DNA of 64,000 nucleotides, from the NCBI GenBank assembly GCA_000934385.1, contig KN880539.1, positions 16,695 through 80,694 of the forward strand, given 5' to 3'. Shown here in pieces: positions 1 to 11,363 of the stretch (the stretch's first letter is position 1; each line of letters opens with the position of its first letter). The stretch is from Cylindrobasidium torrendii FP15055 ss-10 (Eukaryota > Basidiomycota > Agaricomycetes > Agaricales > Physalacriaceae). Both the position numbers and the translations under genes were made by a program. The notes under the pieces were generated by a model. It was not told the origin of the DNA and ran no database searches. It saw nothing but the letters and a program-made list of their open reading frames with translations.

Positions 1-553
1 AGAGGATGGGTTCATTACGTGGATGGTGGACGGCAAACCGACGACGCGACTAGGTGCCCGTGCGATGGGCGCTGATGCGCAGACGGAGGTTGGGCAGCGT
101 CTCATTCCCGAGGAGCCCATGAGTATTGTCATTAACTTGGGGATAAGCGGTGCGTTCTGTGTGTGTCCCATATACATATGAAGAAGCTTAACGGTGTGGG
201 TCTGGTGTGTAGAGAACTGGCAGGAGATTGATCTGGCGACGATGGTGTTCCCGGCGGAGATGCTTGTGGATTATGTGAGGGTGTATCAGCGGGAGGATGC
301 GATGGATGTGGGGTGTAGTCCGGAGGGGTATCCGACGAAGGAGTATATTGAGGCGCATAAGGAGGCGTATTCGAGTGAGTGTTTTTTCTTTGACGCGTTG
401 TTTTCTTTTATGGTTGTTCTGTTTGTTTTGTGGTTGTTCTGGTTTTTGGAGGCGAGGCGAGGCGAGCGTGTGCTGATGCGTGTTACTGTAGATCCGAATG
501 TGACGACGTGGGGGTGGGCGAACCCGAGGAATAGTTTGTATGATGGGTGTTAG
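1..553 (+). CDS. KRE6: KRE6/SKN1-type beta-glucan synthesis protein (GH16), 3' end only
   Basis: This is the C-terminal part of a KRE6/SKN1-family protein, a type II membrane protein with a GH16-like lumenal domain needed for cell-wall beta-1,6-glucan in fungi. The 5' part lies outside the window. The reading runs from base 6, with introns at 150-212 and 375-491. The spliced product carries family-typical C-terminal elements: a glycine-rich strand ending INLGIS, then ENWQEIDLATMVFPAEM, then VDYVRVYQ. A cysteine-containing tail follows (DVGCSPEGYPT, then AYSNPNVTTWG) and ends in Cys before the TAG. The ENWQEIDL and VDYVRVYQ blocks are the basis for the family call. Both intron borders keep the frame across the join. 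Confidence 0.85.
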
Positions 554-1613
554 GGGTGTTCTGGAGGTATTATGGGGGATGTGTGTACTAATGTGGACTT
601 ATGTGGACTTGGGTGTGTACTGAGCGATACCTGTAGTGTGTTATTCAGAGTTTTTTGGTATGTACGTTTATGTTGTTGTATAGATTGTGATTCTATTTGG
701 AAGGAGGGAGGTGGGTGTGCGTTTGTAGACCGCGATTTGCTGGCCATTAAGTTTCTTTGAGAATTTACAAGGGCGTTGGGAAGCCGTGATGAGTCTTGCA
801 GGCGCGCGAGCGGCGCTCCGGAGTCCGCAGGAGAATGGGAATGCGGTGCATGCAGCTTGAACTTCACGGGCCATTCTTTTCGCGTATCCAAGGACCTCTG
901 CCAAACCTCTGCTATCTCTTTCTGGAGCTGGGCGATGCGAGCACCGAGGATCCTCGCAGCCAACTCGCAGCCTCAGGCGGTTTTAGGCGCCGCCACGTGC
1001 GGAGACGATCGCGCGCATGCCTGTCAGTGTTTGTGCTTACTCAGTCTTGCACTCCCATTGTCCCCGGCGGGCACGAGATCCGTATACCGTGGGCGCTTTG
1101 ACCGCGGGTTTGCGAATCTGCTTTGCAATAACCGTGTACGCCGTGTTTGTACTGCACGATTTTGCATGTGGGGCTTGCTGCCGCCGGGGGAGCAGGCGCC
1201 TGCCCACTACTACTCAGGTCGGTTCCCACCGCGAGCGAGAGGGCCGGAGTGCCAGCTCTTTCGCTGGGCATATGTTTCCTCTAGACGAGTTCAATGTGGG
1301 GTTGTTCATCTCTCAATGATGCTGCTGCTATCCAAAATAACAGCTACTGAGGGCGCGTCGCTACTTTCCAACCCGTCGGGTCGACAACTCTGCAGGGTGC
1401 ACCCGGATACACTGTCGAATTAGACAACGTGCAATGTGGAAGAATGCACGAATCGCGCAGTAAAGTAACATGTACAAGCTCCAGAGGACACCGCTCGACC
1501 AAGTGCCGGTCGTAGTATAACATGGGTATTATGGGACGCCCGATATGTCCGTTACCCATCCTTTCACACATTTCCACGAGATGGGCTTGCTTTCCGACCT
1601 TTCTACGACGACG
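554..1613. other. Gap without a supported gene
   Basis: About 1 kb between the KRE6 stop and the FAD oxidoreductase. Open frames occur on both strands. The longest on the minus strand (550-963) opens only from a TTG codon and overlaps the KRE6 stop. I see no splice-supported gene, repeat or RNA here. Confidence 0.4.
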
Positions 1614-4213
1614 ATGCCGGTCCAGTCCTTCGCGGGCGTTCTCCTGAACCTTACGAGTATAAATACTGGGAGCTCACTCGATGGGTTTCTGGGATACCTC
1701 TCGAGCATGGACGCCTTTTCTTCTTGGAATAACACGGGACTGGAGTCGGTTGGGCAACCAGACTGGGCGCTGCTGAACTCGACTTTGGGAGGCCGCCTTG
1801 TACAGGGGATGCCTCTAGCACTGCAGTGCTTCGAGGACCCATCTTCGTCGAGCTGCTACGCCGTGCAACAGGGATACACCGATGAGGGTAAGATATCTCT
1901 TTTATACGACTTCATTGTTCTGTACTGACTTCGACGCCAGTCTTCCGTTCGAACCACACCGGCGGCTACATCAACGCACAATGGGAAACATGCCAGTCGA
2001 CAGGCCAAAGTTGTCTGCTCGACTACACCAACACCAGCGCCCTCGACATGCTTGATAAGCAGGGCTGCGAATTAGGCAGCGTCTCTCAATACTATGTATG
2101 TGTATGCCATCACCGGTCGTTTGTCCTCCGGGTCGTCCTTATGTCGAGTTCTAGATCGATGTTCATGAAGCATCTGACATCTCGACGGCCTTTGCGTTTT
2201 CTAGAGAACATAATGTTCCTATTGCTGTGAAGAATACTGGGGTAAGATGCCCCCTTCGACATTGTGCTGTGACCGTGTGGAATTGACCGGGTTCGTAGCA
2301 CGATTACAAAGGACGGAGTAGTGTCCCAAATTCACTGGGATTATGGGTACGTCTGTCGTGCTGGTTGCAAACATCATACGGTGTATTTAACGCATGACTC
2401 AGACACACAATCTGAAAGATGTACGGCTGATTTTCGTGCTAATTCTCTCTTCTTTCTCACGGTGCTACAGATTTCGTACAGCACCGAATTCGTACCAGAA
2501 GGATGTAACACCTCTGGATATTCCGCCGTGACTATGAGTGTATGTCACTCCTACGACGTTTCCCCCGCAGCTTATCGCTGATGTTTCTTTCCAGGCTGGC
2601 GTTCAATGGAATGAAGCCTATTCTTTCGCAGAGCTAAATAATATAACACTCGCCGGTGGTAAGCCCTCCGGAGCCTCATGTACATCGTTCACAGAGTTCA
2701 AACGCGCTGGCTCCCCACAGGTACTGATCGCTCAGTTGGAGCATCCGGAGGCTGGTTGATGGTGCGTCTTACTATACCCTTTTTGACGTTCGGTATAACT
2801 CATGTCGATGTAGGGTGGTGGGCATGGCCTTTTGTCGAATACTATGGGTCTTGGGGTCGACCGTGTTGTGTGTATCCATTTCCCGTTGTGCACACTGCGT
2901 GGAACTCATCATTGCGTTTAGCTGGAGTTCAAGATCGTCACACCCGACGGCGAACTACGAATTGCCAATGCATGTCAGCACCAAGACTTGTTTTATGCTT
3001 TGCGAGGTGGTGCGTTAGCTATCTAGTACATTTCGCATCCCATAAATTGATCCTCATCCTCAACAGGTGGAGGCGGGACCTTCGGCGTTGTGCTCGAAAG
3101 CACATCTCTCGCCGCACCAAAAATCACAGTCCAAACCTACATCGTTTCTTTCAACGCCAGCGCGGATCCCAGTCTCACCAAAGCCCTCTGGACACTCATC
3201 GTCCAGAACTCCGAGAGATGGGCATCCGAGGGCTGGAACGGTGTCGCATCAGACAGCGCTACCGCTTGGATCAACCATCTCCTCAGTGCAGAAGACGCAG
3301 CAAAGTCCATTGCGCCGCTCCTCGAGTTTGGGAAACAGCTCCAAGGTCGGGGAGATGTGGGTGCGAGGGTTGTTGCGACTACTTTCCCTTCATGGGGAAC
3401 GTTTTTCTCCATGTTTTCGAGTAATTTCGCTGCGGTGCGCTACCATCTCTTCCTTGAATGACTTGATACACCATGGTATACTGACGACCCGAAAAGCTCA
3501 GCGGCGTCCCTCTCGCACTCGCCTCGCGCTTCATCAACAAGAACAACTTCGCTCCCGAACGACAAGACGAGCTGGTGTCTGCGCTGCTCAAGACCCACGA
3601 GACGACTCGCATGACATTGCTCTGCGCGATGCCGACGTACTTCCAGCACGACGCCGGCGCGACGAGTGTGACGGAGCACTGGCGTGACAGTCTTATGCAT
3701 GTCACCGCTGTATCCCCGTGGAACTGGGATGCAACAACGGATGAGATTGTCGAGCATTATCACACTGCTTCTGCAGCCGTGGAGGCTCTGAGGGAGATAA
3801 CACCTACAGCTTCATATCAAGTAAGTACGATTCCTTTCCTCTCGAGTCTATGAGGCTGACCCAAGAGCAGAATGAAGCCGATGTGTATGAATCCGATTGG
3901 AAAGGCATGTCGCTTTCTTACACAGATATGAAGGGCGCCCTATACTAACCTCAGCTTCGTAGAGTCCTTCTGGGGATCCAACTATGACTCGTTGTTGCGA
4001 ATCAAACAGAAATAGTGCGTCCCACTCTTTCTTGTCCTCTGCCACCGTGACGGCCGTCTTATCGAGCGCGCTAGTGACCCCGACGGTTTATTAGATTGTT
4101 GGCAATGTGGTATGTCCGAGTCCCCCCTCCCTTGATATCTTGTTTTCTGACAAGTGTGTGTAGTGGGGTGGAAGCCTGAATCAGAACGCTTCGAATGCTA
4201 TGTTGAGGCGTGA
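1614..4213 (+). CDS. FAD-linked oxidoreductase (PCMH/BBE family)
   Basis: A flavin oxidoreductase of the berberine-bridge type. Family members are usually secreted and oxidise sugars, alkaloids or phenols with a covalently bound FAD. I resolve 16 exons: start-1887, 1941-2095, 2155-2241, 2299-2346, 2403-2420, 2471-2539, 2595-2658, 2721-2761, 2814-2867, 2922-3009, 3067-3434, 3497-3820, 3871-3904, 3963-4014, 4075-4109, 4164-4213. All phases agree. The FAD domain shows VKNTGHDYKGRSS (the His usually linked to flavin), TDRSVGASGGWLMGGGHG and LRGGGGGTFGVV. The C-terminal BBE segment reads NEADVYESDWKESFWG, then NYDSLL, then YDPDGLL. Exon 5 is only 18 nt and intron 3905-3962 has a GC donor. The start is uncertain: ATGs at 1545, 1581, 1614 and 1707 are all in frame, and none gives a convincing signal peptide. 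Confidence 0.82.
1658..1665 (+). promoter_or_regulatory. TATA box (TATAAATA)
   Basis: A canonical TATAAATA lies 42 bases before the in-frame ATG at 1707 but inside the frame that opens at the ATG at 1614. If it is the real promoter of the FAD oxidoreductase, the protein starts at 1707 or in a region I could not resolve. Confidence 0.4.
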
Positions 4214-4827
4214 GAAATGTACTAATACTAGTCTCGAGCCAGGCGCCCGACTCGTCACGATAACAAGTGATGGGACTCGCCTACTAATACTTAGATGCTA
4301 CTTGAAATGGACGAACAGTGGGGACTACTATATATACCTATGATGCACAGCGCACCGCTTTATGACATATAGGACTCGTCTTGTACATGTTTGGAAGGCT
4401 AGAGGGAGAACGACTCAGCACATGAGGTAGATAGATGCGCGACAGGTATAGGCCTGGCAAGGCCCGCGTTGGGCTGTTCAGTGCCCTACAGGCTAGTACA
4501 GCTCTCCTCGAGTTCCCACACGTCCAATTCAACTGGGTATGGAATGCACACGCTCGCAAAATATCACCCAAAAATTCCAAATGAGAGGGATGGTTCAGGA
4601 CTGTAAGTAGCGATCTACGCAAGACGTAATACTCTTCATCATAAAATGTACATGGTATAGGGCTAAAGGATACAACATATCGGACATAAGAAGGTCATGG
4701 GTCTCAATCAAACCGGTAGAAAATCGAAGTAGTTGTAAAGGGAGAGGGAGAGGGAGAGAAAAGAGGTATCTCAATGTCAGTCAATGTCTATAAAACCAAG
4801 CGGAAGGGGGACCCGAGGGGAGATGGC
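4214..4827. other. Intergenic, with a short GGGAGA repeat
   Basis: Lies between the 3' ends of two convergent genes. A purine tract made of about three GGGAGA units sits at roughly 4740-4766. No gene is supported; the minus open frame at 4338-4622 has no recognisable content. Confidence 0.4.
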
Positions 4828-6020
4828 TCATAAATACCACGACTCCGACTCGAGGAGCGCGATATCTATGGCATACACCGGCTTGGGCTTCAACACCACC
4901 AGCTCCTTTTTCATCACCGGCACCGCTACCGGTTTTGGCACAGACACGACTGCAATCTTCCTAGTGTACTCTGCCTCTTCCTCGTCCTCCTCTGCACGGA
5001 CACCGTCGTATGAAACGAGCCAGCTCAGCGGCATGCGCTCGAACGGGGTGTGTCCGAGCTTCGAGTCGCAGTCCGAGAGTTCGAGGAAGGAGGTGAGAAC
5101 GACGGCGGGGAGATTCGGCAGGCCCTCGCTCACAACGTAATGCCTCAAGGCCAGCGCGCAGAGCTCGTACGAAAAGTGCCGCCAGACCTCCGGGTCTAGC
5201 CTCAACGCCTCCTCGGAGTCTTCATCCAGATAATCCTCGTTTGACCCGCAGATGGCCCCACGCACGGCTGAGTGGCACATATCGAAATCGACGAGTTTGT
5301 TGAATGAGCTTGCTTCGAGCCTGAGGGGTGAGAGGTTAGGAAGCTTGGCAGGGAAGGGATAGGGGAAGAGCGCATTTACTTGACGGCTAGGGAAGCACGC
5401 TGGTCTACCGTTGTCTCGTCCTCGTCCTCCATGGCTTCACACGCCAGAACGAAGCACATGCGGAGCATGACGCAGAGGGGTTGGATATCTTCGCTGTATT
5501 CATCGTACAGGTCGGGGATGGGGATGGCATAGCCGTCGAGGGCGACCTGCTTTACGTAGTACAGCATATGCAGCAGCGTGAATGGACTTTGGAACGGGTG
5601 CTCGAGGAGGTCGCGGACAGTCTGGAGGACAACGCCGTACGTGGGCGTTGCTGCAACATCACTAGAACAAAGGATTAGAATCTCGGAATGGCGGAGAGGC
5701 GTATTTCGGAAAACGCACATGTCGCTTTTCTCATTGAGCCCGGTGAACTTGTACAATGTGTACAGTGCAACCCATTCGGAAAGAACAGATATGCAGTCGG
5801 CTGGCGTGGGACTGCGTTCGCAGTCTGGGGTAGTGGATGTCGAGGCCACGGAAGGCGCACAGTCGGAGGAGTATTCCGTCGGTCCTTCCGATTCTTCGTC
5901 CGAGGAAAGGTCGACACTGTAGAATACGTCCGAGTCGTCCGAGTCATAGCCATCGTCGGCCTCAACGACGTCCTCGACAGGGTACGGTGTGCGTGTGCGT
6001 GTGCGCGGGCTGGGAGACAT
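4828..6020 (-). CDS. Divergent cyclin-like protein
   Basis: Probably contains one cyclin fold, the helical box that binds cyclin-dependent kinases; no kinase partner can be named. The model starts at the ATG at 6020, about 90 bases after a TATATAAA element. The introns are 5662-5718, which is 57 nt and in frame (so the frame also reads through), and 5321-5379. The first 70 residues are basic, then Ser/Asp-rich and acidic (DSDDSDVFYSVDLSSDEE). The cyclin-like region has the order expected of the family: TLLHMLYYVKQ, then MLRMCFVLACEAMEDE (the usual AsKfleD helix), then LEASSFNKLVDFD and VWRHFSYELCALALRHYV. The C-terminus is acidic, then Pro/Lys/Val-rich. The usual Lys of the AsK motif is Glu here. 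Another helical fold remains possible. Confidence 0.6.
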
Positions 6021-6111
6021 CGTGGCCGGAAAAAGGAGGATCTTTGTTGGTGTTGTTGTAAAAGGAAACGAGGCTGGGTGATTGTTGGTAGCAGGAGTCG
6101 GGACCGCAAGG

Positions 6112-6122
6112 CCTTTATATAC
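6112..6122 (-). promoter_or_regulatory. TATA box of the cyclin-like gene
   Basis: Read on the minus strand, this is GTATATAAAGG. It sits about 90 bases upstream of the ATG at 6020, the usual distance in this genome. Confidence 0.55.
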
Positions 6123-7803
6123 GCCCCATGGCTGAAGGCCAACTGGCGATGTCGCGTGGGTGTGACCATTGTTCCCTCTTCCACGCCGTGTCACTCGTTC
6201 TTGTTGATTGCTGATGGCCTATTGTCCTGCGGATCCAGTCGAAAGCGTGAAACCACTCGGAGAACAATAGACACGGGGGCGTGACGGTGTGGTTACACAC
6301 TGGAAAGAAATGTTGGCCATAGTGGTAAGGAGCAACCAAGGTCGGCATCTGCCGAGGACGCGTCCACGGCGCTCAAGCTCTCGAGATTGATTTCCATTTC
6401 TTTTTCTCCTTATTTTCCTCTGAATTTTGTAAGGGAAAGTATAGTGGCTCAGCGCAGTCATCTCTGTTGCAATGTATGCGCATACATACCGCGGTCACGT
6501 TGTGTATACACGGTTAAAATGAATGTCATGCCGTGCTACGTTCTGAATGAGCCTTGCGGTCGATCTTCTGCTCAAGAAGCCTGTCTGTTCTAACTTCCAC
6601 GACGATTTGAATACTGCATCTGGAGGAGCAGGAAGTTTAGATGCTGGCCAGTGCCGTTGTCAGGGTTGATGTCATGAATCTCTGTTCCTATCGTCTGAAG
6701 CACCAGTTCAAAGAGATACTGTAGAAGGTAGCTGCCTCCGCGACTCACTGCTTACGCTTGTTTCTACGGCTGGAGCTGAGAAGCCTACGCTGTGCTTGTG
6801 ATACTTGATTGTCCTGTCGACGTTTGCGCCTGTACTGCTATGGTCTGCTATACGAGTAGCATCCCCCCGTAGTTTTCGTGCTATCCAGCGCTTGTAGCAA
6901 TTGCCAGTGCTTGTACTTTTCCATTGACCAGCCCCTCCCGCCGGACCGCCAACATACCTGTGCCAAAATCCGAAGACTTAGCAACCTCGCTAGACCTCAC
7001 TGCGATATCTCCACCACAATCGATGCATCGACATTATCCGACACCCCCGAGCACTTTATCCAAGGTCCTATCCTATCCTATCTACATTCACTCATCACCG
7101 AACGTGCGCCGAAGACTCAAGTACACTTGAGTCCTATACATTCAGATACTGTGAAGCTATGAAGGCCTGGAAGTTCTTGCATTCATATCCAACTGTGATA
7201 CGTGGGTCCATCGATTGAAAGAACTAAATCTGGACCATCCAGTATAGTGAATTCCAACGTTTCCAAGTGGCTCACGGCAGTTGGTGTGCCAAGTAGCATA
7301 TGCTGCCACCATTTGTCCGCTGATGAGCCAAGATATCGACATCAGCGGTCCGGGGGGATAGAATTCATGCAAGGTACCGTTTTTTCCCGACCCTCCCACC
7401 TCGAAGAAATATTTGCATGTTTATTTGTACAACTTGTTGGGTTGTTGGTTTGTGAGCGCGAGGCTCCGACGCCGACTGATCCGCTTTCCAGGAACAATCG
7501 AATATTTTCCCCGCATTTTTTTTAGGAGAATGCGGGGAAAGCCTCGATCAAACTGATTCACTTGGTCAACACCGATGACTCTCCACACGGGATTTAGCGC
7601 GTCGAACATGAGATCAGCATCCTCCTCCGTCCTTGTCTCCTACCACCACCACCACCACCAGTCGACTACGCGAATTCTATTCTACAACACCGACGACGAA
7701 GACGACGACGACGACTAGTCCAGACTACCATCCAACGCCTTAGCATCATGGTCCGCCGCGCCCCCAAAAAATTGCTCCCCGCCGTGCTCACCGCTCTCTG
7801 TAG
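6123..7803. other. Gene-poor gap of 1.7 kb
   Basis: I find no splice-supported coding region. Notable small features are a (CAC)n/His-codon tract near 7640-7662, directly followed by (GAC)n near 7686-7716. Part of this may be the unresolved 5' end of the His-rich gene that begins by 7804. Open frames at 6878-7162 and 7202-7525 resemble no family I know. Confidence 0.35.
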
Positions 7804-8332
7804 CACGACCACGCCTCCCATCTCCACCCCCATGCGCGTGTCCCCCGCCGCGAGCACCATAATGAGGCGCTAAGAATGGCGCTTGGGAGTATCCTATCCC
7901 CTGTGCGCAGCCACTTTCCTCTCCTTCTTCCATCACACTAAAAGATTTCTCTTTTCCTCCGCGCGCAGAAACGTCCGGCATTGTCGCGCACAACCAGCGT
8001 TCCCGCGTCAGGCATTGCCACCAGTGGACACGCCACACCCTTTGATCATTCCCATTCCCATAATCATACTCCGGCGCCCCACAGCGAGCACCACAACAGC
8101 TCTCCGCTGAAGCAGGAGCCTATGGGTCGCTCTGTACGTATCCCTTGCTGATGTTGATGCAGTGCTACATGCTCATGGTGCTGTGTAGAACTCAGCCTCC
8201 CAGGTCGTAGCAGAGGATCACCTGCATGCGCACGAGACTGGCGCCATGACGCCCGAGTCGCGCGCACGCTTTGTAGAGACGCTCAAGGGGAAGAGCCCAT
8301 GGGACGCGTTGATTCATGGGTCGTTTGCATGA
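7804..8332 (+). CDS. Small His-rich protein, 5' end unresolved
   Basis: A spliced reading of three exons (7804-7902, 7969-8133, 8189-8332), all joined in phase 0. This is the main reason to believe it. The product is rich in His and Ser (HDHASHLHPHAR, then DHSHSHNHTPAPHSEHH) and ends in a better-ordered tail with TPESRARFVETLKGKSPW and then DALIHGSF. Unordered His-rich stretches can bind metals, but nothing here proves it. The frame is closed by a TAG exactly at the acceptor before 7804, so at least one upstream exon is missing. The ATG at 7749 cannot be joined without an impossibly short intron. Function not recognised. Confidence 0.4.
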
Positions 8333-8717
8333 ACACTGCATGTGCACACGTTTACGACTTCTTCCCCGCCCGTGTATCCAAGTATGTGTATGTACATTGT
8401 ACATTGTACGTCCTCCGCCGCTATGCAAGTCTAAGTATTATTACGTCCTACGCACACTGTCTGTAGTGCAACTGTATATTTCATGAACGAGAAATTTCTA
8501 GAGTTTTTGGGGGGGGGGGGGGTATCCTGTTGAACACAAGCCCAGTACTAGGTACATGGGCTCTAAGCGAATCTGGCCCATTGTCGGTAGGACCGATGAG
8601 AAATGAATGTCAGGGTCGAGACGATATCTGTTGGCTGCGCGTAGAATGACCTGACCAGGAACCGACAGTAAGTGCTAAGTCCAAACTCGCATCTTGAGTA
8701 ATTGTAGTTAACCGCAC
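8333..8717. other. Intergenic with a G14 homopolymer
   Basis: A run of 14 G at 8509-8522 lies between the His-rich gene and paralogue A. Nothing else is recognised. Such runs are prone to slippage and assembly error. Confidence 0.6.
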
Positions 8718-9387
8718 CTAGTCGTCTCCGTAAATCTCCTTCAGTCTCTTCTTAGGCAGACCATCTGGGTAGGCCGTTTCCCGAATCCCATAGTACAAAT
8801 CCTGCTCGCACAAAGGGAGTATTAGCGTGCAGCCAGCACTGTTCATTCACGTAAAGAAACGTACCGCGTCAGGATGTCGTCTAGGATCAATATGCTTCAC
8901 ACAAGTGAATCGCAATTTTGTCGTATCCAGCTGTTTGCCTCTGGACGCAACGAGATCCACTAACTGTTGTAACTGGCTTTGATCCTGCTCGTTTGGCGTG
9001 CAGAGCATGGAGTCGGAGAGCTGGTGTTCGCCTTCGATTATGGATACAGGCGCGCGCAAAGGGAAGAAAACAACTACGTCTGGAATCTTGCCTCCGATGA
9101 ATTCGTGTGTTGGCCAATCCTTGGCTGCCATTCGCACACCCATCATCATCATTTGGAGCTAAAGCATATGATTGGAGGCGACACGCACGAATGATTTCTG
9201 GAGCGCGTTGGTATTCGTGGTCGCGCAGGTGGTTGCGCCAAGAACGATATGCGGACAGTAGCAGGTTCGGGTCGTTCCAGAAGTTATAGGTAGGGTAGAA
9301 TTGTCGCAGGAAGTCTTTCAGGTCGGCGCCGTTCATTTCATAGCCACTGAGAATGACCATGGGATTGTATGAGGAGGTTTCGTGCAT
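8718..9387 (-). CDS. Paralogue A of a five-copy family of unknown function
   Basis: A three-exon gene whose spliced product is about 180 residues. Exon 1 ends APEII with a GTGCGTGT donor, exon 2 starts AKDWP, and exon 3 starts DLYYGIRE and ends IYGDD. The product has no signal peptide or membrane segment. Shared landmarks are SSYNPMVILSGYEMNG, YRSWRNHLRDHEYQRAPEII, RAPVSIIEGEHQLSD, LDTTKLRFTCVKHID and PDGLPKKRLKEIYGD. A is the most diverged copy in exon 2 (VVVFFPLRAPVS, QLSDSMLC). It is transcribed head to head with copy B across 286 bases. I do not recognise the family, and it shows no catalytic signature. Confidence 0.72.
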
Positions 9388-9673
9388 ATGGATTAGTATG
9401 TGGTGACTTGTAGTGGTGGTCGAACAACAAGGGTACGACGTCCGATAATCGCCGGAGAGTGCTATGTAATAATGTACCACTACCATAGCGCGTTTGCATC
9501 GCAGTTCCAGTCATAGAAATACGATTGGCTTGTAATTCGGAGCAGTAAAACAGGTTGCGAAGGGTTGCACAGAATAAACAGTGCTCAAGACTCGAGTGGC
9601 ATGATCACTCTGGCACGATTTGATCCAACCTCTTTCATAATTCCACGACCACGACAGCCCACTATCCAACAAA
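9388..9673. promoter_or_regulatory. Divergent promoter region of paralogues A and B
   Basis: The A side (about 9440-9500) carries a block containing CGCCGGAGAGTGCTATG and TAATGTACCACTACCATAG. The B side (about 9591-9660) carries CGAGTGGCATGATCAC and CCACGACCACGACAG. Both blocks recur in the same relative order, reverse-complemented, between D and E (16317-16594). The two shared promoter regions are therefore homologous over nearly their whole length. Confidence 0.65.
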
Positions 9674-10341
9674 ATGCGCCGAAGCTCTTCCTACAGCCCC
9701 ATGGTCCTTCTCAGCGGCTATGAAATGAGCGGCCCCGACCTACAAGACTTCCTGCGCCAGTTCTTCCCTACGCATAATTTCTGGAACGATCCGCTGCAGC
9801 TGTTGTCAACCTATCGGGCATGGCGCCACCACCTGCGCGACAACGAGTATCAACGCGCTCCGGAGATTCTCAGTGCGTTTGTCACCTCCATGCTTTGGTT
9901 GTATTTTTTCCTTATGGTCCGACCATAAGCCAAGGATTGGCCGGATTTGGATTTTATCGAAAGCGATATTCCTTACGTTACCGTATTCTTCGCTTCGCGC
10001 GCGCCTGTAGCCATCATCGAAGGCGAAGACCAGCTCTCTGACCCTGTGCTCTGCACGCCGAACGAGCAGGACCAGATCAGACTGCAGGATTTTGTGGACC
10101 TCGTCGCTTCCAGAGGCAAACAGTTGGATACAACGAAATTGCGGTTCACTTGTGTGAAGCATATTGATCCTAAGCGGCACCCGAAGGCGGTACGTGTCCT
10201 CCGGCTATATGAGTACTTACAGGGCGCGTGCTGACACTACCTCCATGCGAGCAGACTATGTACTATGGGATACGGGAAACGGCCTATCCGGAGGGTCTGC
10301 CTCAGGATTATCTGAAGAAGATTTACGGAGACGAAGCTTGA
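9674..10341 (+). CDS. Paralogue B of the five-copy family
   Basis: Exons 9674-9872, 9930-10189 and 10255-10341 give 181 residues with consistent phases. The protein begins MRRSSSYSPMVLLSGYEMSG. It shares FW-NDP near residue 42 with copy A, where C, D and E have FHD or FHN. Exon 2 holds RAPVAIIEGEDQLSD and LDTTKLRFTCVKHID. Exon 3 reads YYGIRETAYPEGLPQDYLKK and ends YGDEA. The downstream flank (TAGCGTTCAAGTCTGCGTGT) matches those of C and D. Function unknown. Confidence 0.75.
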
Positions 10342-10619
10342 ATGCGATCTTCCTAGCGTTCAAGTCTGCGTGTTATCAAGTTCCCGCTGGGTCCCAATAT
10401 CAGAATATTGAACATGGAGGGTGTTCTCAATGTCAACCGTGTCCGCTAGTAGAAAGGATGAGAACAAATCGAAGAGACAACAAACTCATGTCAGGCCGGC
10501 TTAAATCTCGTCCATTGTACTTAACAACCAGACAGGTAAATTAGAAAAACTCAGATGTCATGGTCTTACGTAGGTTAGGGAATACACTGTATACGAGTCG
10601 GCGCTCTTAGCTGACTGCT

Positions 10620-10697
10620 CGAGCGGCGACGAGTGGCGTGATCACCAGTGATCCGATCTAACCTCTCTCATGCTTCGACCACCACCATCCAAACAGC
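10620..10697 (+). promoter_or_regulatory. Upstream block of paralogue C with a GATCAC-ca-GTGATC inverted repeat
   Basis: The sequence GAGTGGCGTGATCACCAGTG followed by ATCCGATC holds a perfect 6+6 inverted repeat around CA. Copies B and D have the same GAGTGGC-TGATCAC core followed by a GATCC/GATCCG half. All copies then carry CGACCACCAC or a near variant shortly before the ATG. This suggests a shared binding site. Confidence 0.5.
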
Positions 10698-11363
10698 ATG
10701 CGCCGACCCTCATCATACAATCCAATGGCCCTTGTCAGCGGTTATGAAATGAGCGGCCCTGACCTGCAAGACTTTCTGCAGCAATTCTACCCCACTCATG
10801 AATTCCACGATTTCCCGCTCCAGCTGTTGACGACGTATCGGTTTTGGCGCAACCACCTGCGGGACCATGAGTACCAGCGTGCTCCAGAGATTATCAGTAC
10901 GTCTCTTCTCCGGGTCCAATGCTTCAGTCCTAGCCTTTTCTCACGATGATGGTCAGCCAAGAATTGGCCGGACCTGGAATTCATCGAAAGCAAGATTACA
11001 TTGGTCACTGTTTTCTTCCCTTGTCGCGCGCCTGTAGCCATCATTGAAGGCGAGGACCAGCTTTCTGACCCCGTGCTCTGCACGCCGAACGAGCAGGACC
11101 AAGTCCGATTGCAGCAATTTGCGGACCTCGTCGCGTCCAAAGGCAAGCAATTGGATACAACGAAACTAAGGTTTACTTGTGTGAAGCATATTGACCCTAA
11201 GCGTCACCCAGAGGCTGTACGTATCTTCTGCTCATGTAAATTTTATAGGCCGCGGCTGATACCTCTTTGTGGACAGTCTTCTTACTATGGGAAACGGGAA
11301 CGGGCCTACCCGTTCGGTCTGCCTAAGAAGACTCTTAGGGAGATTTATGGAGACGAAGCTTAG
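10698..11363 (+). CDS. Paralogue C of the five-copy family
   Basis: Tandem to B and in the same orientation, with the same three-exon layout. Exon 1 ends APEII at a GTACGT donor, exon 2 starts TKNWPDLEFIES, and exon 3 reads SSYYGKRERAYPFGLPKK and ends YGDEA. The protein begins MRRPSSYNPMALVSGYEMSG and has EFHDFPLQLLTTYRFWRNHL. It is closest to copy D in exon 1, exon 2 and the 3' flank (GTGCGACGCGTTGGACT versus GTGCGACGGGTTGGACT). Function unknown. Confidence 0.75.

Noticed and set aside
550..963. Minus-strand frame of 137 codons downstream of KRE6
   Set aside because: Opens only from TTG, overlaps the KRE6 stop and has no splice or family support, although its start is helix-like.
776..1423. 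Plus-strand frame of 215 codons
   Set aside because: Opens before any good ATG context, no family pattern, overlaps several other open frames in GC-rich DNA.
7715..8038. Minus-strand Gly/His-rich frame
   Set aside because: Antisense to the spliced His-rich gene and starts from GTG; the plus-strand reading has three matching exon phases.
8509..8522. G14 run as a possible G-quadruplex
   Set aside because: A single homopolymer could form one, but there is no other context and it may be a sequencing artefact.
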